Of a stretch of DNA of 64,000 bases, positions 18,521 to 28,207 are shown piece by piece. Made by a program: the position numbers and the translations under genes. The DNA is taken from positions 310,001 to 374,000 of the forward strand of contig NZ_JAGHRE010000003.1 of the NCBI RefSeq assembly GCF_017743935.1, written 5' to 3'. Position 1 is the stretch's first letter. Each line of letters starts with the position of its first letter. This DNA comes from Tropicibacter sp. R16_0. GTDB taxonomy: Bacteria > Pseudomonadota > Alphaproteobacteria > Rhodobacterales > Rhodobacteraceae. The notes under the pieces were generated by a model. The model was not told the DNA's origin. It did not search any database and saw nothing but the letters and a program-made list of their open reading frames with translations.

Positions 18521-20311
18521 TCAAACTGGCGCGGTTGCGGCCTCCAGCCACTGGCGCGCCTCGGGTCCCACACGCGGGCCGATCTTGTCGGCTACGTCGC
18601 GGTGATAGGCGTTCAGCCAATCCCGTTCTTCGGCGGACAACATATCCACGACGATCAGGCGTCGGTCAATGGGGGCAAAGGTCAAAGTACGCCACGACAG
18701 CATCGCCCGTTCCCGGTCCGAGGTCGGCAGGTCCGGCGCCTCTTGCACCACCACCAGGTTTTCGATGCGGATGCCAAAGGCGCCTTCGCGGTAATACCCC
18801 GGTTCGTTCGACAGGATCATCCCCGGCTCAAACGGCACGTGGCTGGTGCGCGCCAGACGCTGCGGGCCTTCGTGAACACTCAGATAGGCACCAACGCCGT
18901 GGCCAACGCCGTGGTTGAAATCCTGCCCTGCCAGCCACAGCGGCATGCGTGCGACGCATTCGATGTCACGGCCCGCGAGGCCAGCAGGCCACCGCAGCAT
19001 CGACATGGCGATCATGCCTTTGAGGACCCGGGTGAAACAGGCTTTTTCCTCGTCGCCGGCATTGCCGATGGCAATGGTGCGGGTGATGTCGGTGGTGCCG
19101 TCCAGATATTGCCCGCCGCTGTCCAGCACCAGCAGATGACCGTCCTGGATCGTGCTGTCGGTTTCCTCGGTCACGCGGTAATGCATGATCGCGCCATTGG
19201 GACCAGTGCCCGAGATCGTCTCGAAGCTGATGTCCTGCAACGCATTGTCTGTGCGGCGACGGGCCTCAAGCTCGGTGACCACCTGCGTTTCGGTCAGCGA
19301 GCCGGGCTCTTGCGCATCGAGCCAGGCCAGCAGTTCCACGATGGCTGCCCCGTCACGCAGGTGCGCCTCGGCCGAGCCTTCGATTTCGGCAGCGTTCTTG
19401 CGCGCCTTGGGCAGGGCGCAGGGGTCGCCCGCATCCACCATCCGGTCGCCCAGGATGTCGGCCACCTTCTGCGGCACGGTGCCCGCGTCGACCTGAACCT
19501 GGCCAGCAAGCGTATCGACGGCGGTCAGGAAATCCGAAGGATCGTGGAGGGTCACAGTGTCGGGGAAATGATCCCCCAGTTCCTTGAGCTTTTCGGCGGC
19601 CATGAACAAGTCCACCGCGCCGGTGTCGTGCAGGATGGCAAAGCCGTGTGCCACCGGGTTGCGCGGAATGTCGGCGCCGCGAATGTTCAAGAGCCACATG
19701 ATCGAATCCGGCAAGGTGATCACAGCGGAACCATGCCCTGCCTCTGCCAGATCTGCGGCCAGGCGCGTCGTCTTCTCAGCCGCACTTTCCCCCGCAAATT
19801 CAAGCGGATGGGCCTTGACCGGGTTCATCGGCGGTTCGGGCTGATCCTCCCAGATCGCATCGACCAGGTTTTCGGTGCGGATCAATTCGATCCCCGAGCC
19901 CTTGAGTTCTTTTTCGGCCTGGGTGATTTGACCTGCGGAATGCAGCCAGGCGTCGTAGCCAACCTTGCCGCCGTTTGGCAGCTGTTCTTTCAGCCAGACC
20001 GACAGGGTGATGTCGGGCCAGGGGACGGGGGTGTAGTCCGCAGCCACCTGCGCCTTGACCTGGGTGCGATAGCGCCCGTCGATGAAAACGCCTGCGATCT
20101 GCTCCAGCACCACGCAGAACCCGGCCGAACCGGTAAAGCCCGTGAGCCAGGCCAGCCGCTCGTCGCGCGCAGCGACATATTCGCCCTGATGCGCATCGGC
20201 GCGGGGCACCAGAAAGCCGTTCAAGCCCTGTTTGGCGATCTCGGCGCGCAGGGCGCTCAGGCGCGGAGGGCCTTGCTCGGGACGGGCGGTGACCTCAAAG
20301 CTCTGAAACAT
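18521..20311 (-). CDS. Xaa-Pro aminopeptidase (M24B, aminopeptidase P family)
   Basis: Cytoplasmic di-metal peptidase removing N-terminal residues before proline. From the ATG at 20311 it is 596 aa, the length of the long, three-domain aminopeptidase P type. An upstream in-frame extension has no homologous look and is rejected. Metal ligands are visible as 'LVLDSGGQYLDGTTDITRT' (two Asp), 'NHGVGHGVGAYLSVHEGP' (His), 'MILSNEPGYY' (Glu) and 'IRIENLVVV' (Glu). The N-terminal region ('RLSALRAEIAKQGLNGFLVP') matches the creatinase-like first domain. Confidence 0.93.
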   Translation of the reverse strand: MFQSFEVTARPEQGPPRLSALRAEIAKQGLNGFLVPRADAHQGEYVAARDERLAWLTGFTGSAGFCVVLEQIAGVFIDGRYRTQVKAQVAADYTPVPWPDITLSVWLKEQLPNGGKVGYDAWLHSAGQITQAEKELKGSGIELIRTENLVDAIWEDQPEPPMNPVKAHPLEFAGESAAEKTTRLAADLAEAGHGSAVITLPDSIMWLLNIRGADIPRNPVAHGFAILHDTGAVDLFMAAEKLKELGDHFPDTVTLHDPSDFLTAVDTLAGQVQVDAGTVPQKVADILGDRMVDAGDPCALPKARKNAAEIEGSAEAHLRDGAAIVELLAWLDAQEPGSLTETQVVTELEARRRTDNALQDISFETISGTGPNGAIMHYRVTEETDSTIQDGHLLVLDSGGQYLDGTTDITRTIAIGNAGDEEKACFTRVLKGMIAMSMLRWPAGLAGRDIECVARMPLWLAGQDFNHGVGHGVGAYLSVHEGPQRLARTSHVPFEPGMILSNEPGYYREGAFGIRIENLVVVQEAPDLPTSDRERAMLSWRTLTFAPIDRRLIVVDMLSAEERDWLNAYHRDVADKIGPRVGPEARQWLEAATAPV

Positions 20312-20426
20312 GGGGGCCTCTTTTGTGCTGTCTTGTGTCGAGGCGAAAGGTGAGGGGGCGGGCGGGAAAAGTCCAGACGGGAAAGCCTGGTCTTGGCAAT
20401 CGCTGGGTCTGGGGTAAGGTGGCGGC

Positions 20427-20786
20427 ATGATACGATATCTTGCCGCGATCCTATGTCTTGCCTGTCCTGCTGATGCACAGGAGCAGTCGGCATTTGTGGA
20501 GCGGGCGCGCCAAACTGCGGCCGAGGCCATAGCCAAAAGCATGAGTGACCCGTCCAATCCGGGACAGGCCGGGGTGTCGCGGTTGTTTTCGAAAGAGGGG
20601 CGGCCGACCTTGTGCTCGGTGACGGATGCGCACACCGCAGGTGGCACTTACATCGGGCGTACCTATTGGGAGGTCACCCTGAACGAAGACGGGAGCGAGG
20701 TTGTGAGCACCCGCAATGTGACCGGATTGATCTCGGAATGTTACGGCGAGGACTATCAGGCGTTTCGCGAGATATTGGAGCGGTAA
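20427..20786 (+). CDS. Small exported protein of unknown function
   Basis: A 119-aa protein whose first 18 residues form a signal peptide (hydrophobic core, ending 'CPADAQ'). The mature part is probably periplasmic and contains cysteines in 'PTLCSVTD' and 'ISECYGED', which may pair. No known domain is recognised. It is transcribed divergently from the aminopeptidase gene, with about 115 bases between the starts. The open frame with a signal peptide and ATG supports a real gene. Confidence 0.6.
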   Translation: MIRYLAAILCLACPADAQEQSAFVERARQTAAEAIAKSMSDPSNPGQAGVSRLFSKEGRPTLCSVTDAHTAGGTYIGRTYWEVTLNEDGSEVVSTRNVTGLISECYGEDYQAFREILER

Positions 20787-20789
20787 GGG

Positions 20790-20835
20790 GGCGCTGCCCC
20801 CATCGCTGCGCGACTCCCCCGGAGTATTTGGAAAA
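20790..20835. repeat. Short Rhodobacterales-type intergenic palindrome
   Basis: GGGGGCGCTGCCCCC, a 6-bp stem with a 3-base loop, is followed by a GC-rich stretch and then CCCCCGGAGTATTTGGAAAA. I recall very similar strings as frequent gene-end sequences in Rhodobacterales genomes. Only one copy is in this window. It directly follows the small exported-protein gene and may act in termination. Confidence 0.5.
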
Positions 20836-20845
20836 AGGTGAAGCA

Positions 20846-20867
20846 GGGCGGCGGTGTTATGCCGCCC
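20846..20867 (-). terminator. Terminator after cobT
   Basis: GGGCGGC / GCCGCCC (20846-20852 with 20861-20867) forms a 7-bp stem with an 8-base loop. On the minus strand it is followed by a pyrimidine-rich tail ending in a T-run near 20832. It lies 10 bases past the cobT stop. Confidence 0.6.
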
Positions 20868-20876
20868 CTGTCCGGA

Positions 20877-22754
20877 TCAGCTTGCGCGCTTCATGCCCAT
20901 CACGCGGGCGCGGGCGCGAGGATCGCTGTCGAAAAGCGCAGCGAGCTGCTCGGTCATGGCCCCAGCCAGCTGTTCGACGTCAGTAATGGTCACAGCGCGG
21001 TCATAGTAGCGGGTTACGTCGTGGCCGATGCCGATGGCCAGCAGTTCCACCATCTTTCGTTTTTCCACCATGGCAATCACGTCGCGCAGGTGTTTTTCCA
21101 AATAGTTGGCGGGATTGACGCTGAGCGTGCTGTCATCGACCGGCGCGCCGTCCGAGATCACCATCAGGATCTTGCGCTGCTCGCGCCGCGCCATCATCCG
21201 GCGGTGCGCCCATTCCAGCGCCTCACCGTCGATGTTTTCCTTCAAGAGACCCTCTTTCATCATCAGGCCCAGATTGGGGCGGGCGCGACGCCAGGGCGAG
21301 TCGGCCCCTTTGTAGATGATGTGACGCAGGTCGTTCAGGCGACCGGGTTGTTGCGGGCGACCGTCGTTCAACCACGCCTCGCGCGCTTGGCCGCCTTTCC
21401 AGGCACGGGTGGTGAAGCCAAGGATCTCGACCTTGACGTTGCAGCGTTCCAGCGTGCGGGCCAGAACATCGGCACAGATCGCCGCGATAGAGATTGGGCG
21501 GCCGCGCATCGAGCCGGAGTTGTCCAGCAAGAGCGTCACCACAGTGTCGCGGAATTCGGTGTCTTTTTCCACCTTGAAGCTGAGCGGCGTGGTCGGGTTG
21601 GCCACGACACGTGCCAAACGGCCCGCATCCAGGATGCCCTCTTCGCGGTCGAACTCCCAGCTGCGGTTCTGCTGGGCCTGCAGGCGGCGCTGCAGCTTGT
21701 TGGCCAAGCGGCTTACCGCGCCTTTGAGCGGTTCGAGCTGCTGATCAAGATAGGCGCGCAAACGCTCCAGCTCGGCAGGCTCGGCCAGATCTTCGGCGGC
21801 GATTTCTTCATCATGTTCCGACAAATACACCAGATAATCGGGATCCGCGTCCGAGACGGGCTGCGGTGCCGGCGGCTCCAGCGGGGCCTCGCCCTCGGGC
21901 ATTTCTGCCTCTTCGCCCAACTCCTCATCGGCCATCTCGTCCATCGAGACTTGGGCCTGGGATTGGTCTTGTTGCTCTTCTTGGGACTGCTCGGGGTTGG
22001 CGTCAGCGTCTTCCTGATCCTGATCGTCCTGACCGGTGCTGTCGGGATCGGGTTGCTCTTCGGCGTCGTCCTCGGCCTGATCCTCCTGGTCTTCGTCCAG
22101 CTCGTCGGGGTCATCACCCAACTGGTCACCGTATCCCAGATCCTCGATCACCTGGCGGGCGAATTTGGCAAACTCGGCCTGATCGCTGAGCATGTCCTGG
22201 AGGTTGTCCAGCGTGCCGCCTGCCTGCTCTTCGATGAACCCACGCCACAGCTCCATGACGTTGGCCGCAGCCGGGGGCAGGTCGCGGCCCGTGGCCAGAT
22301 GGCGTATCAGGTAACCCGCCGCAACGGGCAGGGGGGCGTCCGCGGCCTGGGTGCATTGGTCATAGCCCCGACGCAGCGCCTCATGCGTGATCTTGACGTC
22401 GATGTTCGACGCCGTGCCCGGCATGTCGCGGGCGCCCATGGCCTCGCACCGGGCGGTTTCCATCGCCTCATAGAGGTCGCGCGCCATATTGCCCGGAGGA
22501 GCATAACGCGCGTGGGTTTCGGCGTTGTGGTACTTGCGCTGCAGGGCCAGAGCATCAGCGGTACCACGGGCCAGCAGAACCTCTTCGCGGGACATGCGGC
22601 GGCTGACCTGAGGCAACCGCATCGAGTCACCCGAAACGCCCGAGGGATCAACCGTGTAGCTGACGTTCAACTCGGGGTCGTCGGCCATGACCTTGGTCGC
22701 CTCGGCCAGGGCCTTTTTGAACGGATCGGCGGGGTTGTCGTTGGGCTTTTTCAT
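20877..22754 (-). CDS. cobT: Cobaltochelatase subunit CobT
   Basis: Non-catalytic AAA-partner subunit of the aerobic cobaltochelatase CobN-CobS-CobT, which inserts Co2+ into hydrogenobyrinic acid a,c-diamide for vitamin B12. It has 625 aa: a helical N-terminal half, a strongly acidic Asp/Glu/Gln-rich linker (about residues 205-300), and a C-terminal von Willebrand A domain with the MIDAS motif 'DNSGSM' at 411-416 and '[11 protein letters not shown]' further on. It overlaps the upstream racemase-like gene by 4 bases and is part of the cobS-racemase-cobT unit. Confidence 0.96.
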   Translation of the reverse strand: MKKPNDNPADPFKKALAEATKVMADDPELNVSYTVDPSGVSGDSMRLPQVSRRMSREEVLLARGTADALALQRKYHNAETHARYAPPGNMARDLYEAMETARCEAMGARDMPGTASNIDVKITHEALRRGYDQCTQAADAPLPVAAGYLIRHLATGRDLPPAAANVMELWRGFIEEQAGGTLDNLQDMLSDQAEFAKFARQVIEDLGYGDQLGDDPDELDEDQEDQAEDDAEEQPDPDSTGQDDQDQEDADANPEQSQEEQQDQSQAQVSMDEMADEELGEEAEMPEGEAPLEPPAPQPVSDADPDYLVYLSEHDEEIAAEDLAEPAELERLRAYLDQQLEPLKGAVSRLANKLQRRLQAQQNRSWEFDREEGILDAGRLARVVANPTTPLSFKVEKDTEFRDTVVTLLLDNSGSMRGRPISIAAICADVLARTLERCNVKVEILGFTTRAWKGGQAREAWLNDGRPQQPGRLNDLRHIIYKGADSPWRRARPNLGLMMKEGLLKENIDGEALEWAHRRMMARREQRKILMVISDGAPVDDSTLSVNPANYLEKHLRDVIAMVEKRKMVELLAIGIGHDVTRYYDRAVTITDVEQLAGAMTEQLAALFDSDPRARARVMGMKRAS

Positions 22755-23449
22755 AGGGACAAATCCTGCAGTTTCAGGGCGCCAGAGGCAAGAAGGAAGA
22801 GTTGTTCGACATGCACGTCGATGGCGTCGACGACCGGATATCCGGGGTCTTGGCCGTCAAAGGCCAGTCCCAGATCGGTGCCGGCCAACACCACGGCATC
22901 TGCTCCCATTTCATCAACCATTCTGCGTCCTGCCTTAAAAAACAAGTCTCGTTGGGCATCGCTTGCGCGCCCCGCAAGGGCGGTCTCGATATAGGCTTGG
23001 CCCACTTCGGCGATCTGACCCTCGGGCACAACCGTGCGGGTTTTTGTCATCCGCCCATAAAGGTGGCTTTGCATGACGGTCTCGGTGCCCAGGATACCGA
23101 CGCTGGCGATCCCCTGAGTGGCAAAGTGATCGTCCAAAGCCCCAAACGCGCTGATCAAAGGCAGCGCAGACAGTGCGCGGGTTTCATCCTCGCAAAAGCT
23201 GCCGCCGATCGAGGTGATGGCCGCCACCTGAGCGCCGGATGCGGCAAGGCGGGTGATGACATCTGCATAAACACGGGCCTGATCGTCGCGACGGTCGGCT
23301 TGCGCATTGCGCGCAAGCACCTGAATGTCCGTGTTGACCATGCTCAGGTCAAGTGGAACACCCGCTGCGCGGCAACGATCCGACAGCTTGAGGTAATAAG
23401 CTGCCGTGGCTGCCGGGCCAATGCCTCCGATCAAACCGATGTGCATCAC
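22751..23449 (-). CDS. Asp/Glu racemase-superfamily protein lacking the canonical catalytic cysteines
   Basis: A 232-aa protein with the racemase-superfamily N-terminal signature '[16 protein letters not shown]' and 'VNTDIQ' near residue 40. Racemases of this fold use two cysteines, usually in CNT and GCTE motifs. Here the corresponding positions read 'ITSIGG' (residues 78-83) and 'AGTD' (189-192), so both are absent; a nearby Cys86 is out of register. Racemization by the standard two-base mechanism is therefore doubtful. The stop of this gene overlaps the cobT start (ATGA), so it is co-translated with cobT. Its role there is unknown. Confidence 0.8.
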   Translation of the reverse strand: MMHIGLIGGIGPAATAAYYLKLSDRCRAAGVPLDLSMVNTDIQVLARNAQADRRDDQARVYADVITRLAASGAQVAAITSIGGSFCEDETRALSALPLISAFGALDDHFATQGIASVGILGTETVMQSHLYGRMTKTRTVVPEGQIAEVGQAYIETALAGRASDAQRDLFFKAGRRMVDEMGADAVVLAGTDLGLAFDGQDPGYPVVDAIDVHVEQLFLLASGALKLQDLSL

Positions 23450-23487
23450 GTCCCCCCTTTGCGAACGCCGTGTGGGGAGCGCGGGGC

Positions 23488-24474
23488 TTACCCCATGCTC
23501 GCGCTGGCGGCGCTTTCGGGGAGCTCTTCGTCAAAGCAGCGCTGATAGAACTCGGCAACGGTCTGACGCTCCAGCTCGTCACATTTGTTCAGGAACGACA
23601 GACGGAAGGCATAGCCCACATCGCGGAAGATCTCGGCGTTTTGCGCCCAGTTGATCACGGTCCGGGGCGACATGACGGTGCTGAGATCGCCGTTCATGAA
23701 GGCGGTCCGGGTCAGGTCGGCCACGGTGACCATCTGGCTGACGGTCTTGCGGCCGTCGGCGGTGTTGTAATGCGGTGCCTTCGACAGGACGATCATCGTT
23801 TCGGCATCGTGGCTGAGGTAGTTCAGCGTCGAGACCAGCGACCAGCGGTCCATCTGGGCCTGGTTGATCTGCTGAGTACCGTGATAGAGGCCGGTGGTGT
23901 CGCCCAGACCAACCGTGTTTGCAGTAGCAAACAGGCGGAAATGCGGGTTGGGCGTGATAATTTCATTCTGGTCCATCAGCGTCAGCTTGCCGTCATGCTC
24001 CAGCACGCGCTGGATCACGAACATCACGTCAGCGCGGCCTGCGTCGTATTCGTCGAACACGATGGCAACGGGGTTGCGCAGCGCCCAGGGCAGGATGCCC
24101 TCGTGGAATTCGGTGACCTGCTTGCCGTCGCGCAGTTTGATCGCGTCCTTACCGATCAGGTCGATCCGGGAAATGTGGCTGTCCAGGTTCACACGGACGG
24201 CGGGCCAGTTCAGGCGCGCTGCGACCTGTTCGATGTGGGTCGATTTACCTGTACCGTGGTAGCCCTGAACCATGACGCGACGGTTGTGGCTGAAACCGGC
24301 CAGGATCGCCATCGTGGTGTCGGGGTCGAATTTATAGGTGTGGTCGATTTCGGGCACGCGGTCCGAGCTTTCGGCAAATCCCTTGATCGTCATGTTGGTG
24401 TCGATGCCGAACACCTCACGGACCGAGATTTCTTCGGTGGGTTTTGCGTTGATGTCGATCAAACCGTCAGCCAT
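23488..24474 (-). CDS. cobS: Cobaltochelatase AAA+ subunit CobS
   Basis: MoxR-class AAA+ ATPase of the aerobic cobaltochelatase; it forms hexameric rings with CobT and drives cobalt insertion by CobN. From the ATG at 24474 it is 328 aa, the standard length. An in-frame upstream Met at 24537 would add 21 unrelated residues. Motifs are Walker A 'GYHGTGKST' at residues 71-79, Walker B '[11 protein letters not shown]' and sensor-1 '[11 protein letters not shown]'. It is the first gene of the minus-strand unit cobS, racemase-like, cobT. CobN is not in the window. Confidence 0.97.
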   Translation of the reverse strand: MADGLIDINAKPTEEISVREVFGIDTNMTIKGFAESSDRVPEIDHTYKFDPDTTMAILAGFSHNRRVMVQGYHGTGKSTHIEQVAARLNWPAVRVNLDSHISRIDLIGKDAIKLRDGKQVTEFHEGILPWALRNPVAIVFDEYDAGRADVMFVIQRVLEHDGKLTLMDQNEIITPNPHFRLFATANTVGLGDTTGLYHGTQQINQAQMDRWSLVSTLNYLSHDAETMIVLSKAPHYNTADGRKTVSQMVTVADLTRTAFMNGDLSTVMSPRTVINWAQNAEIFRDVGYAFRLSFLNKCDELERQTVAEFYQRCFDEELPESAASASMG

Positions 24475-24797
24475 GCCAGTCGTCCTTATCCTCTCCGCCC
24501 CTGTCTGCGGGGCATGAACCTGCGTTTGGTGCAACATCTTTGGGGCAAGGGCAAGGGGAACCGGACGTTCCTTTCAGCTGTGCCGAAAAAAGGTTGTGAA
24601 CTGGACTTATAGCGCGGGTCGTTTGCGTCAAATCTGCCGGGTTTTGACCTGGCATGGGCCAGAGCAGACCAAGGCGTGGGAAAACAAGGGGACGCATTGC
24701 CCGATGCGCGCTATACTCGCCCCATTGAACCGGGTCGCTGTGAAACGACTACCCCGGCGACCCTGAATTCCAACACATGTTGTTTTTGGGGAGAAAA

Positions 24798-26342
24798 ATG
24801 ACTGGACTAAGCCATTTCAGACAGACGTTGCTGGCAGGAGCCCTTGGCCTTGCCGGGGCGGGGGCCGCATTGGCCCAGGACAAGCCGATGAATTTCCTGA
24901 TCATTTGGGGCGATGACATCGGGTATTGGAACGTCAGCGCCTACAATCAGGGCATGATGGGGTACGAGACCCCCAACATTGATCGGATCGCCAAGGAAGG
25001 GATGTTGTTCACCCATGGCTATGGCGAGCAATCCTGCACCGCCGGACGCGCGTCTTTTGTGACCGGGCAATCGGGCTTCCGCACGGGTTTGCTCAAGGTC
25101 GGCTTGCCTGGCGCCAAGGAGGGGATCAGCGAAAAGGATCCCACAATTGCCGAATACATGAAATCCAAGGGCTACATGACGGCGCAATACGGCAAGAACC
25201 ATCTGGGCGATCTGGATGAGCACCTGCCGACAAATCACGGATTTGATGAGTTTTTTGGCAATCTCTATCACTTGAATGCCGAAGAAGAGCCGGAAAACGC
25301 GGACTATCCACAAGATCCAGCCTTTCGTGAGCAGTTTGGTCCACGCGGCGTGATCAAATCCTCAGCCGATGGCAGTGTCGAGGACACCGGGCCGCTGACC
25401 CGCAAGCGGATGGAGACGATTGACGAAGAGGTGACGGCCGGAGCTCTGGACTTTATCGATCGCGCGGCCGAGCAGGAGAAGCCGTTCTTCCTGTGGTACA
25501 ACACCACACGGATGCACATTCATACCCACCTCAAGGAAGAGAGCGAGGGTGTGACCGGTCTGGGCGTCTATCCGGATGGAATGGTCGAGCATGACAAGAT
25601 GGTCGGTCAGATGCTCGACAAGCTGGATGAGCTTGGCATCGCAGACAACACCGTGGTGATGTATTCGACTGACAACGGGGCCGAGGTGTTCAGCTGGCCC
25701 GATGGCGGCACCACGCCGTTCCGGGGTGAGAAGAATGACAATTGGGAAGGCGGTTTTCGCGTTCCGATGATGATCAAATGGCCCGGCGTGATCGACCCCG
25801 GCAGCCGGTCGAACCAGATCATCAGCCATCTGGATTGGTTCCCGACCTTCATGTCGGCGCTTGGTGACAGTGACATGAAAGAACGCATGCTGACCGAAGC
25901 GCCCTTTGGCGAGGGCAATGAGCCGGTGCACCTGGATGGCTATGATTTCATGCCGTATTTCCGGGGCGAGGCAGAAGAGGGGCCGCGGCGCGAGTTCCTG
26001 TATTTCTCGGATGGCGGCGATCTGATGAACCTGCGCTATAACCGGTGGAAAGTGGTGTTTGCCGAACAGCGGGCGCATGGGTTTGATGTCTGGCAGGAAC
26101 CGCTGACGTTCCTGCGTCTGCCCAAGATCATCGACCTATATTCGGATCCGTTTGAACGGGCAGAGCATGAGTCGATAGGCTATCCGAAATGGCGACTGGA
26201 TCGCACCTATCTGCTGGTGCCAGCGCAGGCGTTCGTGGCGCAGTTCCTGGCCTCGTTCCAGGATTACCCACCGCGCCAGAAGCCCGCGAGTTTCTCGATC
26301 GACCAGGTACTTGAGAGCCTGCAGCGCAATCAGGGTGGCTGA
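24798..26342 (+). CDS. Exported arylsulfatase (S1 family)
   Basis: A 514-aa protein with a cleavable signal peptide ending 'GAALAQ', so it is probably periplasmic. The ATG at 24798 follows GGGGAG; an ATG at 24777 is less likely. The metal-binding start 'IIWGDDIGYWN' and later 'YSTDNGAE' fit alkaline-phosphatase-fold sulfatases. The formylglycine site is 'SCTAGRASF' with Cys80, that is C-x-A-x-R instead of the usual C-x-P-x-R. The substrate is unknown; sulfated algal products are a reasonable guess for a marine bacterium. A terminator follows. Confidence 0.9.
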   Translation: MTGLSHFRQTLLAGALGLAGAGAALAQDKPMNFLIIWGDDIGYWNVSAYNQGMMGYETPNIDRIAKEGMLFTHGYGEQSCTAGRASFVTGQSGFRTGLLKVGLPGAKEGISEKDPTIAEYMKSKGYMTAQYGKNHLGDLDEHLPTNHGFDEFFGNLYHLNAEEEPENADYPQDPAFREQFGPRGVIKSSADGSVEDTGPLTRKRMETIDEEVTAGALDFIDRAAEQEKPFFLWYNTTRMHIHTHLKEESEGVTGLGVYPDGMVEHDKMVGQMLDKLDELGIADNTVVMYSTDNGAEVFSWPDGGTTPFRGEKNDNWEGGFRVPMMIKWPGVIDPGSRSNQIISHLDWFPTFMSALGDSDMKERMLTEAPFGEGNEPVHLDGYDFMPYFRGEAEEGPRREFLYFSDGGDLMNLRYNRWKVVFAEQRAHGFDVWQEPLTFLRLPKIIDLYSDPFERAEHESIGYPKWRLDRTYLLVPAQAFVAQFLASFQDYPPRQKPASFSIDQVLESLQRNQGG

Positions 26343-26361
26343 GCGTATACCCATTGAAAAG

Positions 26362-26396
26362 AAAAGGCGCGCCAGGGCTACCCCGGCGCGCTTTTG
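26362..26396 (+). terminator. Rho-independent terminator after the sulfatase gene
   Basis: GCGCGCC (26367-26373) pairs with GGCGCGC (26385-26391). The stem is flanked by AAAA upstream and TTTTG downstream. Confidence 0.75.
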
Positions 26397-26420
26397 TGGT
26401 TTTGCGGTCTATGCAATGGC

Positions 26421-26508
26421 AGGGGAGGCTCCCGCCCGTCGTCAATTTTTCCTTGCGGAAAAACCTCCTCCCGTTGGGCCGGGCCGCGCTTCGCGCGGCG
26501 GGTTGCGT
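26421..26508 (+). repeat. Dispersed repeat, truncated copy B
   Basis: Contains the left-end-like GGCTCCCGCCCGTCG, a variable hairpin TTTTTCC-TTGC-GGAAAAA (26446-26463), then the conserved CCTCCCGTTGGGCCGGGCC (26467-26485) and a second hairpin, CCGCGC-TTC-GCGCGG. The right half seen in copies A and C is missing. It lies between the sulfatase terminator and the FMN reductase stop. Confidence 0.7.
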
Positions 26509-26537
26509 TTGGTCAGTAACCGCCGAGAGGTGGCTGC

Positions 26538-27182
26538 TTAGGGCGCGTTGCGTTGTGAGGGGGCTGTCAGAAAAGCCTCGGTCGGTGACGCGACCTGATG
26601 CTGCGCTTTGGCGGCTGCGGCCCACCACAGAAGTTGCTGAAAGCTGCGTCCGAAATACCCGGTCCAGCGATCTGCATCCACACCTTCGGCAAAGTCCCCG
26701 TCCGGGGTCAGCACGTCTTGGGCATGAGGGATGTGGATCATGGCGGAGACCGGCAAACAGCCCAGCTCGCTGAGATAGGTGCGCATGTTCACGGCCGCCC
26801 GCGCGCCGCCCCATTGCCCGGCTGAATAGGTCACGATGGCGCTTGGTTTGTACGAAAACAGTGAGCTGCCGAAATGGTTGAGCAAATCAGCCAGGGCCGG
26901 GCTCATGGAATGGTTGTACTCGGGGCTGACCATGACATAGCTGTCCGCCGCTTCGATCTTTTGCGCCAAGGCCTCCATCTCGGCCGGAACCTGCGACGGG
27001 GCATAGGCAAAGTGGGGTTTGAAGCGGCGGGCGAAGTCGTAGTCCAGCGGGTCGATCAGTTCCGCGTCTGCTCCGGCCTCGGTCAACACGCGCGCGCAGG
27101 CCGCAGCTACCCGCGCGCCTAAGCGTCTGGGGCGTGGCGGGCTGCTGTCACGGGTGGATCCCAAGAATACCAGGGTTGTCAT
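26538..27182 (-). CDS. NADPH-dependent FMN reductase-family flavoprotein
   Basis: A 214-aa flavodoxin-like protein. The N-terminal 'LVFLGSTRDSS' phosphate loop binds FMN, and 'SPEYNHSMSPALADLLNHF' (near residues 86-104) is the family signature, followed by 'SAGQWGGARA'. Members reduce FMN, quinones or azo/chromate compounds, and the actual substrate cannot be read here. The C-terminal 40 residues beyond the core are less conserved. It lies upstream of nothing on the same strand except the end of the intergenic repeat region. Confidence 0.85.
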   Translation of the reverse strand: MTTLVFLGSTRDSSPPRPRRLGARVAAACARVLTEAGADAELIDPLDYDFARRFKPHFAYAPSQVPAEMEALAQKIEAADSYVMVSPEYNHSMSPALADLLNHFGSSLFSYKPSAIVTYSAGQWGGARAAVNMRTYLSELGCLPVSAMIHIPHAQDVLTPDGDFAEGVDADRWTGYFGRSFQQLLWWAAAAKAQHQVASPTEAFLTAPSQRNAP

Positions 27183-27209
27183 GCTCTCTCCACCCGTCTG
27201 CTGGATTGG

Positions 27210-27836
27210 TTACTTGAAGTTCCGGCTGTCCTTGATCTGGTCCCAGGCCCAGACGACCTCTTGCAGCTGTTCTTCCTGGCTGCGGTCGCCGCCGTTCATG
27301 TCGGGGTGCAGCACCTTGATCAGCTTCTTGTATGCCTTGCGCACCTCGGCTTTGGTCCAGCTGTCATTGGCTTCCAGAATCTCGATGGCGCGGCGCTCGG
27401 TGGGGGGGAGGCGCTTGCCGCCGCCGCCCGAGGTGCGACCCTTGTTCTGGGTGCCGTTGGCGCCCAATACCTGATGCGGATCTTCGATGCCCAAGCGCGC
27501 CCAGGCGCGTGCCTCGGGGTCGCCCATTGGCTTGGTTTCACGTTCCCAAACCTTGTCCTTGGTGCGCTGCGCGTTCATCTCGGCCTCGGTGGTGCCGTCG
27601 AAGAAATTCCACTTCTGGTTATACTCGCGCACGTGCTGCTGGCAGAACCAGTAGAAGTCATCCAGAACATCCGGCGCCTTGGGGGCGCGGAACTTGCCTG
27701 GTTCTTCACAGCCGGGATGATCGCAGATTCGCACCGATGTTTCGGACGCCCCCGACATGCCGCGCCGCCCGCGTGGGTTCTTTTTCTTGGCGGAAGAGAC
27801 GGACATATCGAACCCAAATGGATCTGATTTGCTCAT
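27210..27836 (-). CDS. J-domain (DnaJ-like) protein
   Basis: A 208-aa protein with a C-terminal J domain (about residues 150-208). The HPD tripeptide is in 'LIKVLHPDMNGG', which is the Hsp70 contact. The N-terminal part has a Cys/His-containing stretch ('CDHPGCEEPGKFRAP' and 'WFCQQHVREYN') that could bind a metal. This N-terminal zinc-like module plus C-terminal J domain is a common alphaproteobacterial arrangement. The ATG at 27836 with AAAGG upstream is preferred over one 7 codons earlier. It is divergent from bolA. Confidence 0.88.
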   Translation of the reverse strand: MSKSDPFGFDMSVSSAKKKNPRGRRGMSGASETSVRICDHPGCEEPGKFRAPKAPDVLDDFYWFCQQHVREYNQKWNFFDGTTEAEMNAQRTKDKVWERETKPMGDPEARAWARLGIEDPHQVLGANGTQNKGRTSGGGGKRLPPTERRAIEILEANDSWTKAEVRKAYKKLIKVLHPDMNGGDRSQEEQLQEVVWAWDQIKDSRNFK

Positions 27837-27952
27837 GACGGGGCACCTTTCGGACACTGCTTCTCGACTCGGAGGCCAGAGTTTAATCTAAGTGGCGGCA
27901 GATAGAAGAGGGCACGGCGAAAAAAACCGTGACAGAAGGAAAGAAGACACCA

Positions 27953-28207
27953 ATGAGCATAACCGACGAGATCCGCGATCGGCTGGAAACCGCCTTTAGT
28001 CCAACCGAGTTGGAGGTCGTGGACGACAGCGAAAGCCACCGCGGCCACGCAGGGTACCAAGAGGGTGGCGAGAGCCATTTCAACGTTCGAATCCGGGCCG
28101 CGGCGTTCGAAGGAAAGTCACGTGTGGCGCGTCACCGCGCGGTTCACACGGCTTTGGGCGACGTTGTGCCGCGCATTCACGCCTTGGCCCTGGACATCGA
28201 CGTTTAG
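27953..28207 (+). CDS. bolA: BolA-family protein
   Basis: An 84-aa protein of the BolA family, which works with monothiol glutaredoxins in iron-sulfur trafficking or as a stress regulator. The helix-turn-like 'DEIRDRLETAFSPTELEVVDDS' start and 'GESHFNVRIRAAAFEG' with the conserved histidine are seen, followed by 'RHRAVHTALGDVV'. The ATG at 27953 behind GGAAAGAAG is chosen over a GTG at 27929. Its stop codon overlaps the stop of the convergent gene (TTAG). Confidence 0.9.
   Translation: MSITDEIRDRLETAFSPTELEVVDDSESHRGHAGYQEGGESHFNVRIRAAAFEGKSRVARHRAVHTALGDVVPRIHALALDIDV

Noticed and set aside
18518-20353. 611-codon plus-strand frame opposite the aminopeptidase gene
   Set aside because: Shadow of the M24 peptidase; the real protein has all metal ligands on the minus strand.
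20838-22994. 718-codon plus-strand frame opposite cobT
   Set aside because: Antisense shadow; the minus-strand CobT contains MIDAS and all expected domains.
26538-27182. FMN reductase region as a possible transferred gene next to repeat copy B
   Set aside because: Base composition and codon use look like the neighbours, and no mobile-element gene is near.
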